Assembly (NCBI GenBank): GCA_036265815.1
Contig: DATAOI010000022.1
Span: 1-64,000 of the forward strand
Length of the DNA stretch: 64,000 bases
Source: Gemmatimonadales bacterium
GTDB taxonomy: Bacteria > Gemmatimonadota > Gemmatimonadetes > Gemmatimonadales > GWC2-71-9
Direction of reading: 5' to 3'
Shown: piece by piece, positions 1 through 9,032 of the stretch
Layout: every line of letters starts with the position of its first letter
How positions within the stretch are numbered: position 1 is the first letter of the stretch
Notes under the pieces: generated by a model
The model's database searches: none
The model's input: only the letters and a program-made list of their open reading frames with translations
What the model was told of the DNA's origin: nothing
Made by a program: the position numbers and the translations under genes

Positions 1-76
1 CTATGTTACGCCGTCCATCAAATCTCCTCCCCGGCGCCCACACCAGGCCCGAGGCATCAGCCCGAAGGAAGGTGTC

Positions 77-418
77 ATGACCCGTCAGTACGAGGTGGTC
101 TATATCTTCGACAGTGCGCTCGAAGAGGCCGCCATCAACGAGCGCCTCGCGCGCTTCCACTCCCTCATCCAGCAGTCGGGCGCCGAAGCTCCCCAGGTCA
201 ACCACTGGGGCAAGCGGACTCTGGCCTATCCGGTCAAGAAGCATGAGACCGGCTACTACGTCGTCGCCAAGTTCGACGCCGAGGCGACGGCGCTCCCCGA
301 GTTCGAGCGGGCCATCAAGCTCGACGATGGAGTGCTTCGCTTTCTCGTCGTGGTGAACGAAGGCGCCCAGCCGGTCCCGGTGACGGCCGGCAAGAGCGAC
401 GAGGAGGACGACGAATGA
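77..418 (+). CDS. rpsF: 30S ribosomal protein S6
   Basis: Small-subunit ribosomal protein S6, which binds 16S rRNA in the platform together with S18. The 113-residue product begins [17 protein letters not shown], the usual first strand of the S6 ferredoxin-like fold, and its length is normal. The C-terminus is an acidic tail (DEEDDE), comparable to the tail that RimK glutamylates in some bacteria. A strong Shine-Dalgarno (AAGGAAGG) lies 5 bases before the ATG. The stop overlaps the rpsR start in an ATGA, so the S6 and S18 partners are probably translationally coupled. It is the first gene of the operon visible here; the window starts too close to see the promoter. Confidence 0.97.
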   Translation: MTRQYEVVYIFDSALEEAAINERLARFHSLIQQSGAEAPQVNHWGKRTLAYPVKKHETGYYVVAKFDAEATALPEFERAIKLDDGVLRFLVVVNEGAQPVPVTAGKSDEEDDE

Positions 419-636
419 GGCGGCCCCAGAAGACCTGCGCCATCTGTGAGTCGGGCGTCAGGGTCGTCGATTTCAAGGACGAGCGTACCCTGTCCCGGTT
501 CCTGACCGAACGGGGGAAGATCCTGCCCAGTCGGCTCTCGGGCACCTGTGCGCGGCATCAGCGGCAGCTCAGCACCGCCATCAAGCGGGCCCGCCAGCTC
601 GCCCTCCTGCCCTACATCAAAGGTTTCGGCGGCTGA
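415..636 (+). CDS. rpsR: 30S ribosomal protein S18, zinc-ribbon form
   Basis: Ribosomal protein S18, partner of S6 on the platform of the small subunit. The 73-residue protein carries the S18 core ([20 protein letters not shown]). Cys8, Cys11, Cys45 and His48 form a CxxC...CxxH set, so this is the zinc-binding form rather than the cysteine-free form. It overlaps rpsF by 4 bases. The order rpsF-rpsR-membrane protein-rplI is a common bacterial arrangement. Nothing is unusual in its length or composition. Confidence 0.97.
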   Translation: MRRPQKTCAICESGVRVVDFKDERTLSRFLTERGKILPSRLSGTCARHQRQLSTAIKRARQLALLPYIKGFGG

Positions 637-740
637 TCGCGGCCGGAGCCGGAACGCCCTGGGGCGCCCGCTCCCGGGGCCGAGCGTCGGGATGGGGTCC
701 GGTCGTCCTGGGACTGGGCTATCTGCTGTTCGCCCCACCG

Positions 741-1589
741 GTGTTCGCCCTGTGCCCCCTGGCCGGGCTGCTGCTCCTCTCCCGCCCCAGCACGGTCCGG
801 GAGTGGGGCTGGCTGCTCGGCACCGCCGCGTGGTCGGCCGTCTGGCTGCAGCAGGTCGGAGGACTCGGCGCCCAGGTCGTCCGCGCGGCGGCGGTCTTTC
901 TCTGCGGCACCTTCCTCGCCCTCACCCTCTGGCGCCCATCGGGCGGCTTTTCCCGGGCGCTGCTTGCCACCGCCGGTGCCGGCCTTACCCTGGTGGCGTG
1001 GATGGCGTGGCTGGGGATCAGGTGGGCGGCCGTGCAGCAGGCCATCGAGCAGGACCTCTCCACCTACCAGGCCGCCGCGCGCGCCCAGTGGACTGCGGCG
1101 GGCGCGCCCAAAGAGCTGCTCACCGACCTGGCCGCGATGCCCCACACCATCGCACAGCTGACCCCGGGGCTCCTCGCCATCGCGGGAATCGCCGGGCTCA
1201 GGCTCGCCTGGAGCTGGTATCATCGGCTGGCCAGCCGGCCCTGGGGCGCGGCGAGTGCCCCGTTTCCGGCGTTCCGCTTCAGCGACCAGATGGTCTGGGG
1301 ATGGGTCGTCGCGCTGGCGCTCTGCCTGCTGCCCGTGGCCCCACCCTGGCCGCTGGTCGGGGCCAACCTGCTCCTGGTCTGGTCCGTACTGTACGCCACC
1401 CGGGGGCTCGCCGTCCTCCTTGGCGTCGCGGGCCGGATTCCCCGGGCCGTGGCCGGCATGCTGGTGCTGATCGCGATGTTTCTGTTGCCGTTCGTGCTGG
1501 GCGGGCTCACGCTGCTCGGGCTCGCCGATACTTGGCTAGATTTCAGGCGCCGATTCTCGACGCCGACCACCGGAGGGCTCGACCGATGA
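741..1589 (+). CDS. DUF2232-type multi-pass membrane protein
   Basis: Predicted integral membrane protein of about 282 residues with roughly eight hydrophobic segments. It sits between rpsR and rplI, the position where many bacteria keep a DUF2232 (YybS-like) protein of unknown function. The GTG used here falls inside a hydrophobic stretch. The same frame stays open upstream through about 636 with more membrane-like residues (GPVVLGLGYLLFAPPV), so the true start is probably further upstream at a non-ATG codon overlapping the end of rpsR. The stop codon overlaps the rplI start region in an ATGA, suggesting coupling. The family name rests on position and topology, not on a catalytic motif. Confidence 0.7.
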   Translation: MFALCPLAGLLLLSRPSTVREWGWLLGTAAWSAVWLQQVGGLGAQVVRAAAVFLCGTFLALTLWRPSGGFSRALLATAGAGLTLVAWMAWLGIRWAAVQQAIEQDLSTYQAAARAQWTAAGAPKELLTDLAAMPHTIAQLTPGLLAIAGIAGLRLAWSWYHRLASRPWGAASAPFPAFRFSDQMVWGWVVALALCLLPVAPPWPLVGANLLLVWSVLYATRGLAVLLGVAGRIPRAVAGMLVLIAMFLLPFVLGGLTLLGLADTWLDFRRRFSTPTTGGLDR

Positions 1590-2032
1590 TGGAAGTGATT
1601 CTGCGCGATGACGTGAAGTCGCTTGGCAAGGCCGGCGAGATGGTCCGGGTGAAGCCCGGATACGCCCGCAATTACCTGCTCCCCCAAGGGCTGGCCTACG
1701 AAGCCACCGAAGGCAACAAGAAGCGGATCGCGGCGGAGACCAGGGCGCGCACCTCTCGGCAGGAGGCCGAACGGACCGAGGCCGAGCGTGCGGCGGCGAC
1801 CCTGGGACAGGTGGCCCTTACCCTGGCCGGCAAGGCCGGGGAGGAAGGCAAGCTGTTCGGCTCGATCACGACGCAGGATCTGGCCGAGGCGCTGGCCCGG
1901 CAGGGCCACCCGATCGACAAGCGACGCATCGAGCTCGAGCACCCGATCAAGACGCTGGGGCATCATACCGTGACGGTGCGACTGCACCCGGAGGTGCACG
2001 CCGAAGTGCACGTGTCGGTCGTCGCGGAGTGA
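1586..2032 (+). CDS. rplI: 50S ribosomal protein L9
   Basis: Large-subunit protein L9, 148 residues. The N-terminal rRNA-binding domain is clear: MEVILRDDVKSLGKAGEMV, then VKPGYARNYLLPQGLA. A charged connecting helix and a C-terminal domain (KLFGSITTQDLAEAL) follow. Two consecutive ATG codons lie at 1586 and 1589; the second gives the canonical MEVIL start, and the first overlaps the preceding stop codon. L9 stabilises the L1 stalk region and influences frame maintenance. Only 10 bases separate it from the next gene, so it shares the transcript. Confidence 0.97.
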   Translation: MMEVILRDDVKSLGKAGEMVRVKPGYARNYLLPQGLAYEATEGNKKRIAAETRARTSRQEAERTEAERAAATLGQVALTLAGKAGEEGKLFGSITTQDLAEALARQGHPIDKRRIELEHPIKTLGHHTVTVRLHPEVHAEVHVSVVAE

Positions 2033-2042
2033 CCCGGCTTCG

Positions 2043-3923
2043 ATGAGCCTGGGCATCACCTCGGTCGACGGCCCGCGCCTGAGCCGCGCGTTGTTCGCAG
2101 CGGCGGACTGGGTCGCGGCCGGCCGGGAGGAGATCAACCGGATCAACGTCTTCCCGGTCCCAGACGGAGATACCGGTACCAACTTCAGTCTGACGCTTCG
2201 TACCGTCGCCGACGCCCTCCGGGCGCTCGGCGACGCGACGCTTCCGGAAACCGCGGCCGGCATGGCCCGCGCGGCGGTTCTCGGTGCCCGGGGCAACTCC
2301 GGGATGATGCTCGCCCACTTTCTGCTCGGGTTCGCTGATGCGCTGGGCGACCGGCCGCTGGCATCGGCGGTCGAGCTTGCCGGTGCCCTCCGCCAGGGGG
2401 CCGACCGGCTCCAGCTGTCGGTCGACGATCCGCGTGAGGGGACGATCCTCACCGTGGCTCGCGATGCCGCGGGCGCCGCCGAGCGGGCCGCCGCGGAGTC
2501 GGCGGACATCGCCCGCCTCATGCGCGCCATGCTCGAGGAGGCCGAAGCCGCACTCGCCCGCACCCCGGAGCAGATGCCGACCCTCAAGGAGGCCGGCGTG
2601 GTGGATGCCGGAGGGAAAGGTTTCGTCCGGATGCTGGAAGGAGTGGTACGCGTCATCGATGGCGAGCCGGTGCCGGCGGCGGCCAGCTCCAACGAACGGG
2701 GGGAGTCGACGGTAGTAGTCCCGGCGGCTCGAGCGGCGGTAGCCGCGGACCGGGATTACCGGTTCTGCACCGAGGTGCTGGTACGGGGTGACCGGCTCCC
2801 GCCGGCCAACACGGTGCGCGCCGCGATGCACGAGTTCGGCGGGTCGGTCGTCGTCGCGGTGATGGCCGACATCCTCAAGATCCATGTGCACACTGATACC
2901 CCCGAGGCCGTCTTTAGCTGTGCGGGACGGTGGGGCCGGATCGAGACCAGCAAGGCCGATGACATGCGGGCGCAGCATCGCCGGCTGGCGCATCCCGACC
3001 GGCGTGCGGTGGCCGTCGTGACCGACAGCTCGGCGGACCTGCCGGATGGGGTGCTGGACCGTTACGGGATCTCCCTGATCCCGCTCCAGGTCGTCTTTGG
3101 CGAGGAAACGTTCCGGGATCGGGTGGAGCTCGCGCCCGAGGAGTTCTATCGCCGGCTCCGCCGGTCGGCCGAGCTTCCGACCACGTCGCAGCCCACGCCG
3201 GCCGACTTCGTCCGGGTGCTGCGCGATGCGCGGGAGGAGGCGGACGAAGTCGTCGCCGTATTTCTGTCGGCGAGTCTCTCCGGGACATTCGGCTCGGCCC
3301 AGGCCGCTGTCCGCGATGCAGGACTCTCGGGTGTCCATCTGGTGGACAGTCGGTCCGCATCCCTGGGGCTGGGCATGCTGGCGCTCCGAGCGGCGGAGCT
3401 GGCGGACGGGGGTTGGACCGGGGCGGATATTCGCCGGGAGCTCGAGCGGGTGCGGGGGCGGTCGGGCATGCTGCTCACCGTCGATCGCTTCGATAATCTT
3501 CTCCGATCGGGGCGGGTCTCACGCGGCAAGGCGTGGCTCGGGGGCATGCTGGACCTGAAGCCGATCCTCACGCTGGACCCCGTGGGGCAGGTCGTGGCAA
3601 TGGATCGGATCCGCGGCCGGGAGCAGCTCGTGTCGAGGACGTTGGAGCTGCTCCGACAGCGGCTTACGCCGCGGCCGGAGGTCGTGCGCTTCGGGGTGGC
3701 GCACGCGGAGGCCCCGGAAGCGGCCGAGCGGGTGCGTGCCGAGCTCGTGGCGGAGTACCGGCCTCGGGACTGCTTCGTCACCCTGGCCACCGGTGTGCTG
3801 GGGGCCCACGTGGGCGCCGGGGCGTGGGCGGTCTTCTATCAGGTCGAGGACGGCACTCCCCGGCAACTCGAGCCGGCCGGCGCCGGAGGTCAGCTGGCTA
3901 CGCGGGAGCACGGCGCCCGGTGA
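2043..3923 (+). CDS. DAK2 (FakA-like)/DegV (FakB-like) fusion protein
   Basis: A 626-residue protein that appears to join both halves of a bacterial fatty acid kinase. Residues about 8-205 are a DhaL/DAK2 kinase domain with the ATP/Mg loop PVPDGDTGTN and the downstream ARGNSGMM motif. Residues about 225-310 match the FakA middle domain (YRFCTEVLVRG, KIHVHTDTPEAV). From about residue 318 to the end is a DegV/EDD domain with VTDSSADLPD, TSQPTP and SASLSGTFGSA, the hallmarks of the acyl-binding FakB fold. In classical systems FakA phosphorylates a fatty acid held by a separate FakB. Here the FakA C-terminal domain seems to be replaced by the carrier itself. Substrate is inferred from family, not shown. 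Confidence 0.85.
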   Translation: MSLGITSVDGPRLSRALFAAADWVAAGREEINRINVFPVPDGDTGTNFSLTLRTVADALRALGDATLPETAAGMARAAVLGARGNSGMMLAHFLLGFADALGDRPLASAVELAGALRQGADRLQLSVDDPREGTILTVARDAAGAAERAAAESADIARLMRAMLEEAEAALARTPEQMPTLKEAGVVDAGGKGFVRMLEGVVRVIDGEPVPAAASSNERGESTVVVPAARAAVAADRDYRFCTEVLVRGDRLPPANTVRAAMHEFGGSVVVAVMADILKIHVHTDTPEAVFSCAGRWGRIETSKADDMRAQHRRLAHPDRRAVAVVTDSSADLPDGVLDRYGISLIPLQVVFGEETFRDRVELAPEEFYRRLRRSAELPTTSQPTPADFVRVLRDAREEADEVVAVFLSASLSGTFGSAQAAVRDAGLSGVHLVDSRSASLGLGMLALRAAELADGGWTGADIRRELERVRGRSGMLLTVDRFDNLLRSGRVSRGKAWLGGMLDLKPILTLDPVGQVVAMDRIRGREQLVSRTLELLRQRLTPRPEVVRFGVAHAEAPEAAERVRAELVAEYRPRDCFVTLATGVLGAHVGAGAWAVFYQVEDGTPRQLEPAGAGGQLATREHGAR

Positions 3924-4273
3924 CGCCCCGGCCCCCCGAGGCGTTGCGGCTGGCCATGGACGCCATTCAGGATCTGAAGGGCAATCAAATCGTGGTCCTC
4001 GATTTGCGCGGGCTGACTGAGGCCACGGACTATTTCGTCATCGCATCGGGTACATCCGACGCGCACGTGCGGGGCATTGCGGAATCGGTCATCGAGAAGC
4101 TCGGCCGTCGGGGCCACCGCACGCATCACGTCGAAGGCCTGAACGGCGGCCGATGGGTGCTGCTGGACTTCGTGGATTTCGTGGTTCACCTGTTCCACCC
4201 CGAGACCCGCTCGTTCTACCAGCTCGAGCGGCTCTGGGACGACGCACCGGAGCTCCTGATCAGCTCCACCTAG
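3920..4273 (+). CDS. rsfS: Ribosomal silencing factor RsfS
   Basis: RsfS (Iojap/YbeB family) binds L14 on the large subunit and blocks subunit joining when nutrients are limiting. The GTG start at 3920 overlaps the previous stop in a GTGA and gives 117 residues, the usual family length. Family motifs visible are the LRGLTEATDYFVIASG segment, HVRGIAESV, and the C-terminal WVLLDFVDFVVHLFHPETRSFYQLERLW. The position behind ribosomal protein genes is consistent with the role. Confidence 0.94.
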   Translation: MTPRPPEALRLAMDAIQDLKGNQIVVLDLRGLTEATDYFVIASGTSDAHVRGIAESVIEKLGRRGHRTHHVEGLNGGRWVLLDFVDFVVHLFHPETRSFYQLERLWDDAPELLISST

Positions 4274-4284
4274 CTGAGGTCGCC

Positions 4285-7200
4285 ATGTTTCGACGCACCG
4301 CACCGGCATTGCTGCTCCTGCTCCTCGGGGTGCCGGGAGTCCTGCCCGCCCAGTATTTCGGGCGCAACAAGGTCCAGTACACGAGGTTCGACTTCAAGGT
4401 CATCCAGACCGAGCATTTCGATGTGTACTACTACGACCGGGAGCGGACCGCCGCCATGGATGCCGCGCGGATGGCGGAGCGCTCCTACGGCCGGCTCTCC
4501 AAGGTGCTGAATCACGAGTTCCGGGAGCGGAAACCGATCATTCTGTACGCCTCCCATTCCGACTTCCAGCAGACCAACGCGCTGGGTGAGGCTCCGGGCG
4601 AAGGCACCGGCGGCGTGACCGACTTCGAGCGCAACCGCGCGGTGATGCCGTTTACCGGCTCCTACGCCGAGTTCGAGCACGTGCTCCAGCACGAGATGAC
4701 CCACCAGTTCCAGTACGACATCTGGTCCCATGGGCGGGCCGGCGCGGGCCTCTCCAACCTGATCGCGATCGCGCCGCCGCTGTGGTTCGCCGAGGGCATG
4801 GCGGAATACCTCTCGCTCGGCCCCATCAACGCCGAAACGGCGATGTGGCTGCGCGACGCCTCGCTCGAAGGAAAGCTCCCCACCATCGAGCAGATGACCG
4901 AGGACCCGTACACCTACTTCCCCTATCGTTTCGGCCACGCGCTGTGGTCCTACATCGGCGAGCGCTGGGGAGACGAGGCGGTCGGCGCCATCATGAAGGC
5001 GACCCTCGCCGGCGGCATCGAGCCCGCCTTCAAGCGCACCATCGGGCTCAATCTGGAGCAGTTGTCGGATCAATGGCGGGACGCCGTGCAGAAGCGCTAC
5101 CTCCCGGAGATCGGTGCCCGGGCCAAGGCGAAGGCCATCGCGGACGAGCTGCTCACCGAGAAGCGGTCGGACGGCACCCTGCACCTCGCGCCGGCCCTCT
5201 CGCCCGATGGCTCGGCGGTGGCCTACTTCAGCGAGAAGAACTTCTACTTCGTGGATCTGTATCTGGCCGACGGCACCACCGGCAAGGTGAAGCGCCGGAT
5301 TCTCAAGTCGGGCATCAGCAGCAACTACGAGACCTACCGCTTCATCAACTCGCAGGCCAACTGGTCGGCGGACGGGAAGTATCTCGCCTTTGCCGCCAAG
5401 CGGGGACCGCGAGACGTCATCGTGATCGTCGACGTGGCGCGCAACAAAGAGGTGAAGCGCATCGACGTCAAGCTGAGCGGCGTCACCACGCCCTCCTGGA
5501 GTCCCGACGGAAACCAGCTGGTCTTCACCGGCTACGACGGTGGCCTGAGTGATCTCTTCGTCGTCGACCGCGATGGTCGCAATCTCCGCCGGCTGACCAC
5601 CGACAAGTTCGCCGACCTGCACCCGGTCTGGTCGCCCGACGGCAGCACCATCGCCTTTGCCACCGACCGGGGCCCCCGGACCGACTTCAAGACGCTGGAC
5701 ATCGGCAACCTGCGCATCGCCTTCTACGACCTGGCCACCGGCACCATAAAGGTGCTGGAGCATATGGACCAGGGTAAGAACGTGAGCCCGCAATGGGCGC
5801 CCGACGGTCACTCGCTCGCGTTCGTCTCCGACCGGAACGGGGTGAGCAACGTCTTTCTCTATGAGCTGGGCGACCAGCAGGTCTATCAGCTCACCGATTT
5901 CTACACCGGCGTCCAGGGAATCACGCCGCTCTCACCCGTGCTCTCCTGGGCCCGCCAGGCCGACCGGCTCGCCTTCGTGTACTACGAGGCCGGGAAGTAC
6001 GATGTCTACTCGCTGGCGAACCCGCGGTCGCTGAAGCGCTCCCCCTACCAGCCGGCAGCGGTGGACAGCACCGGGATGCTGGCCCGGGTGACCAACCCAC
6101 CGATCGACACCACCCGGTCGCTCCAGGTGCGTGAGGACGTGCGCGCGCAGGTGGGTGAAGGCGGCTCGATCTACCGGACCCAGCGGGGATTCCGCTCCGC
6201 CGCTGACCTGGCCCGCTCGGGAGACACCGTCCAGCTCGACCAGCCGGTCTCGATCTCGGCGCTGATGGACTCGGCCAACTACAGCCTGCCCGATACCAGC
6301 GAATTCACTCTGAAAGACTACCGGGTGCACTTCACGCCCGACTACATCGCGCGGCCCTCGATCGGATATGCCCGCGACAACTTCGGCCGCGGATTTTTCG
6401 GCGGGTCCGCCATCTCGCTGAGTGATATTCTGGGCAACCACCAGCTGGTGTTCGCGGGCTACGTCAACGGGCGGATCAGCGAGGCCCAGGTACTGGCGGC
6501 CTATGCCAACCTGAGCAAACGGGTCAACTGGGCGGTGGGCGCCTCGCAAGATCCCTACTATTTCCTCGAGCCCAGCACGGTGCTTACCGGCAGCCCCACG
6601 GCGGGGGAGAACACCTTCGTCACCAACATCCGCCGGCTGGTGCTGCGCTCGGTGTTTGGCCAGGCGTACTATCCTATCAGCCGGTTCCAGCGGATCGAGG
6701 CGGGGATGCGCTTCTCCAACGTGGACGACGCCATCCTCCACATCAATGAGCCCTACGATCCATCGACCAGCTTCGCCACCCGGGACGCTTTCCTGGAGAC
6801 GGAGAACCTCCCGGGCGTCAACTACTTCCAGCCTTCCACCGCGCTGGTGTTCGACAACTCGCTGTTCGGTTACGTCGGACCGTTCTACGGCCGGCGCTAC
6901 CGCCTGGAGTTCGCCCAGACCCTGGGCGACTGGCGCTTCTCCCAGGTGACCGCCGATTACCGGAGGTACGACCGCATCGTCGGACCGATCGTGCTAGCGA
7001 CCCGGGCGCTCTACTTCGGGCGGATCGGGCGGGACGCGCGCGAGTTCCGCATTTTCGCGGGCAGCACCGACCTCATTCGAGGCAATACCTCGGGGTCCTA
7101 CCGGAGGAACGAGTGTCTCAACGCCGATGATCCCAACTCCGAAACCGGGTGTGCCGAGCTCGACCGGCTGGTCGGGACCCAGGTCGGGGTCGGCAGCGTG

Positions 7201-7494
7201 GAGCTGCGCTTCCCCATCCTCAACCCCTCGTTCGGACTGCCGGCGGCGTTCCCGCCCATCGAAGGCGCGCTGTTCTACGACATCGGCCTCGCCTGGGACG
7301 AACAGAGCACGCTCAAGTGGAACCGGGAGGCCGGTGACGACCCGATTCGGGTGCGGACTCCGCTGCAGACGCTGGGCGCATCCGTCCGGGTGAACCTGTT
7401 CGGCTTCGCCATCGCGCGGTTGGACTATTCGATTCCGCAACAGCGAAAGGGCGTCAAGGGACTTTGGACCTTCAGTCTCGGGCCGACCTTCTGA
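4285..7494 (+). CDS. Exported metallopeptidase / TolB-like propeller / outer-membrane barrel protein
   Basis: A 1,069-residue exported protein in three parts. Residues 1-22 are a signal peptide ending LPAQ. Residues about 30-290 resemble the peptidase-MA (gluzincin) fold, with His136-Glu137-x-x-His140 (QHEMTHQF) and a downstream Glu in WFAEGMAEYLS that fits the third zinc ligand. Residues about 290-620 contain repeated SPDG/DLFVVDRDG blocks typical of TolB/PD40 beta-propellers. The remainder is rich in alternating aromatic and polar strands and ends in a terminal Phe (FSLGPTF), as outer-membrane barrels do; BamA-like surface-antigen homology is possible. I infer a surface or periplasmic protease anchored by its own barrel. 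The substrate is unknown. The ATG chosen opens the signal peptide. Confidence 0.75.
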   Translation: MFRRTAPALLLLLLGVPGVLPAQYFGRNKVQYTRFDFKVIQTEHFDVYYYDRERTAAMDAARMAERSYGRLSKVLNHEFRERKPIILYASHSDFQQTNALGEAPGEGTGGVTDFERNRAVMPFTGSYAEFEHVLQHEMTHQFQYDIWSHGRAGAGLSNLIAIAPPLWFAEGMAEYLSLGPINAETAMWLRDASLEGKLPTIEQMTEDPYTYFPYRFGHALWSYIGERWGDEAVGAIMKATLAGGIEPAFKRTIGLNLEQLSDQWRDAVQKRYLPEIGARAKAKAIADELLTEKRSDGTLHLAPALSPDGSAVAYFSEKNFYFVDLYLADGTTGKVKRRILKSGISSNYETYRFINSQANWSADGKYLAFAAKRGPRDVIVIVDVARNKEVKRIDVKLSGVTTPSWSPDGNQLVFTGYDGGLSDLFVVDRDGRNLRRLTTDKFADLHPVWSPDGSTIAFATDRGPRTDFKTLDIGNLRIAFYDLATGTIKVLEHMDQGKNVSPQWAPDGHSLAFVSDRNGVSNVFLYELGDQQVYQLTDFYTGVQGITPLSPVLSWARQADRLAFVYYEAGKYDVYSLANPRSLKRSPYQPAAVDSTGMLARVTNPPIDTTRSLQVREDVRAQVGEGGSIYRTQRGFRSAADLARSGDTVQLDQPVSISALMDSANYSLPDTSEFTLKDYRVHFTPDYIARPSIGYARDNFGRGFFGGSAISLSDILGNHQLVFAGYVNGRISEAQVLAAYANLSKRVNWAVGASQDPYYFLEPSTVLTGSPTAGENTFVTNIRRLVLRSVFGQAYYPISRFQRIEAGMRFSNVDDAILHINEPYDPSTSFATRDAFLETENLPGVNYFQPSTALVFDNSLFGYVGPFYGRRYRLEFAQTLGDWRFSQVTADYRRYDRIVGPIVLATRALYFGRIGRDAREFRIFAGSTDLIRGNTSGSYRRNECLNADDPNSETGCAELDRLVGTQVGVGSVELRFPILNPSFGLPAAFPPIEGALFYDIGLAWDEQSTLKWNREAGDDPIRVRTPLQTLGASVRVNLFGFAIARLDYSIPQQRKGVKGLWTFSLGPTF

Positions 7495-7509
7495 GCCTCC
7501 GGAAAAGCA

Positions 7510-7548
7510 GGCGGGCACGGCGCTAAGCTTCCTCGCGCCGTCCCCGCC
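7510..7548. other. Strong hairpin between two genes
   Basis: Two 14-base arms at 7510-7523 and 7535-7548 pair with a single C-C mismatch around an 11-base loop. This is very stable, but no run of U follows on either strand, so it is not a standard intrinsic terminator. It could end the upstream transcript or protect its 3' end. It begins 16 bases after the stop of the metallopeptidase-barrel gene. Confidence 0.5.
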
Positions 7549-7587
7549 CGTCTGCCACCGGTCGGCACGCCCGACTATCTTTTCCTT

Positions 7588-8982
7588 GTGAACATTTCCT
7601 GGTCAGCGCTGGGAGTCGTCCTTGTGCTCCTCGGGGCGGCGTGCGAGCGCGAGACGAAGCTGTCCCTGGGGAAAGTCCCCGCCGTCACCCAGGGCCCCGC
7701 TCCGTCCTCCGCGTTGCGCATGCCCCCCGGTGGTGGCGTCCCTCGACTGTACCGGCTGCCCACCCTGAGCCCATCCTCCTGGGCCATCGAAGACAAGCTC
7801 CCCGCGATCGAGCGGCCGATCGGGGCCGACGCCGAGCAGGGGCTGGTGTACGTCCTGGACGGCAAGCGCAACGTGGTGGCACTCGACCTGGAGACCCGGC
7901 GGGTACGGACCTCGCTGGATCAGATCCGCTATGCCGCGGTCGGGCCGGATGGTGCCTTGTACACCGTCGATACGGGGAGCACGGTCACCCAACTGGTACG
8001 GCGAGCGCCGGTCCGCTTCCGCTCCAAGCTGCAGGGCACCCCCGCCGAGCTCTATGCTACCATGAGCGGAGCCGTGCTGGCGCGGCTGACCGGCCCAGCG
8101 CCGGTGCTGGAGGCGTTGGGCTCCGACCAGGCGCCGACCTCCACCACACTCCCCTCGGGCCCGCTGGCCACGAGCCTCTACGGCGACCTGGTGGCGGTAG
8201 CCGCCGATACCGCGGTGGTCCTCTACGCGCCGCTGGGCAAGACGCGCCCGCTCTCGCTCCCGGTGTCGGGGCACGCGCGGGCGGCCGTGTTCTCGCCGTC
8301 GGGGCATCGGGTCTACGTCGCGCAGCAGGACCACCAGCTGCTGGTCTTCGACCGCTTCAGCGGCGCGCGGATCCAGACCATCGACCTGCCCGGCGGCGCC
8401 CGCGGGCTGCGGGGCGACCAGTACGGCCAATGGCTCATGGTCCGCCCCGACAGCGGTGATTCGGCGTGGGTCATCGACATCGGGCGCGCACGCCGCACCG
8501 GCACGGTGGCCACCAAGTGGGCCGCCGACCTGCCGGCGGTCGCGTCACCCAACACTCTGCTGGCGCGCGAGGGGAAGGACGTGATCGGGCGCGACCTGGG
8601 CAAGACCGGATTTCCCGAGACCGGTCGGGTGGCGGATGGGGCGGACGATTTCTGGCTGGTCATCGGATGGCGGCCCGCCCAGGACGTGGAGACCGTCAGC
8701 GCCTCGGATTCGGCGGCCGTGGCGGCGGCGGCCGATTCGCAAGCGGCGCCGTCGGTGTATCTCCAGGTGAGCAGCTCACAGAACCCGTCCTGGGCCAACG
8801 AGCTGTCGGACAAGCTGCGGGCTGCGGGCCTGCCCGCGTCGGTGCTCCCGCCCAAGCGGAGCGACGAGGCGTACCGGGTGGTGCTCGGCCCGTATGCCTC
8901 GCGCGATCAGGCGGAGGAGACCGGCCGGAAGATCGGCATGCCGTCGTTTGTCGTCACGGCGCAGGACGAAGCGGCGCAGTAG
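7588..8982 (+). CDS. Secreted SPOR-domain protein with propeller-like middle
   Basis: A 464-residue exported protein starting at GTG. The hydrophobic N-terminus runs to Cys19 (VVLVLLGAAC); this could be a lipoprotein site, although Gly at -3 makes the lipobox weak. The middle 300 residues contain repeats such as LYVLDGKRNVVALDL-type strands, suggesting a beta-propeller. Residues about 388-460 are a SPOR domain (YLQVSSSQNPSWANELSDKL ... YRVVLGPYASRDQAEETGRK), which binds glycan strands lacking stem peptides at division sites. A cell-envelope role near the septum is therefore inferred. A hydrophilic Ala-rich linker separates the two parts. Confidence 0.75.
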   Translation: MNISWSALGVVLVLLGAACERETKLSLGKVPAVTQGPAPSSALRMPPGGGVPRLYRLPTLSPSSWAIEDKLPAIERPIGADAEQGLVYVLDGKRNVVALDLETRRVRTSLDQIRYAAVGPDGALYTVDTGSTVTQLVRRAPVRFRSKLQGTPAELYATMSGAVLARLTGPAPVLEALGSDQAPTSTTLPSGPLATSLYGDLVAVAADTAVVLYAPLGKTRPLSLPVSGHARAAVFSPSGHRVYVAQQDHQLLVFDRFSGARIQTIDLPGGARGLRGDQYGQWLMVRPDSGDSAWVIDIGRARRTGTVATKWAADLPAVASPNTLLAREGKDVIGRDLGKTGFPETGRVADGADDFWLVIGWRPAQDVETVSASDSAAVAAAADSQAAPSVYLQVSSSQNPSWANELSDKLRAAGLPASVLPPKRSDEAYRVVLGPYASRDQAEETGRKIGMPSFVVTAQDEAAQ

Positions 8983-9032
8983 CTCCCCAGCGTGTTCGAG
9001 ACCAGCACTCCACCCCCACTGGGGCCACCCGC

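Noticed and set aside
1947-3338. Large minus-strand open frame opposite the DAK2/DegV gene
   Set aside because: No motif, arginine-rich composition, and fully inside a convincing plus-strand gene.
7510-7548. Hairpin considered as an intrinsic terminator
   Set aside because: No U run follows on either strand, so it was listed only as a hairpin.
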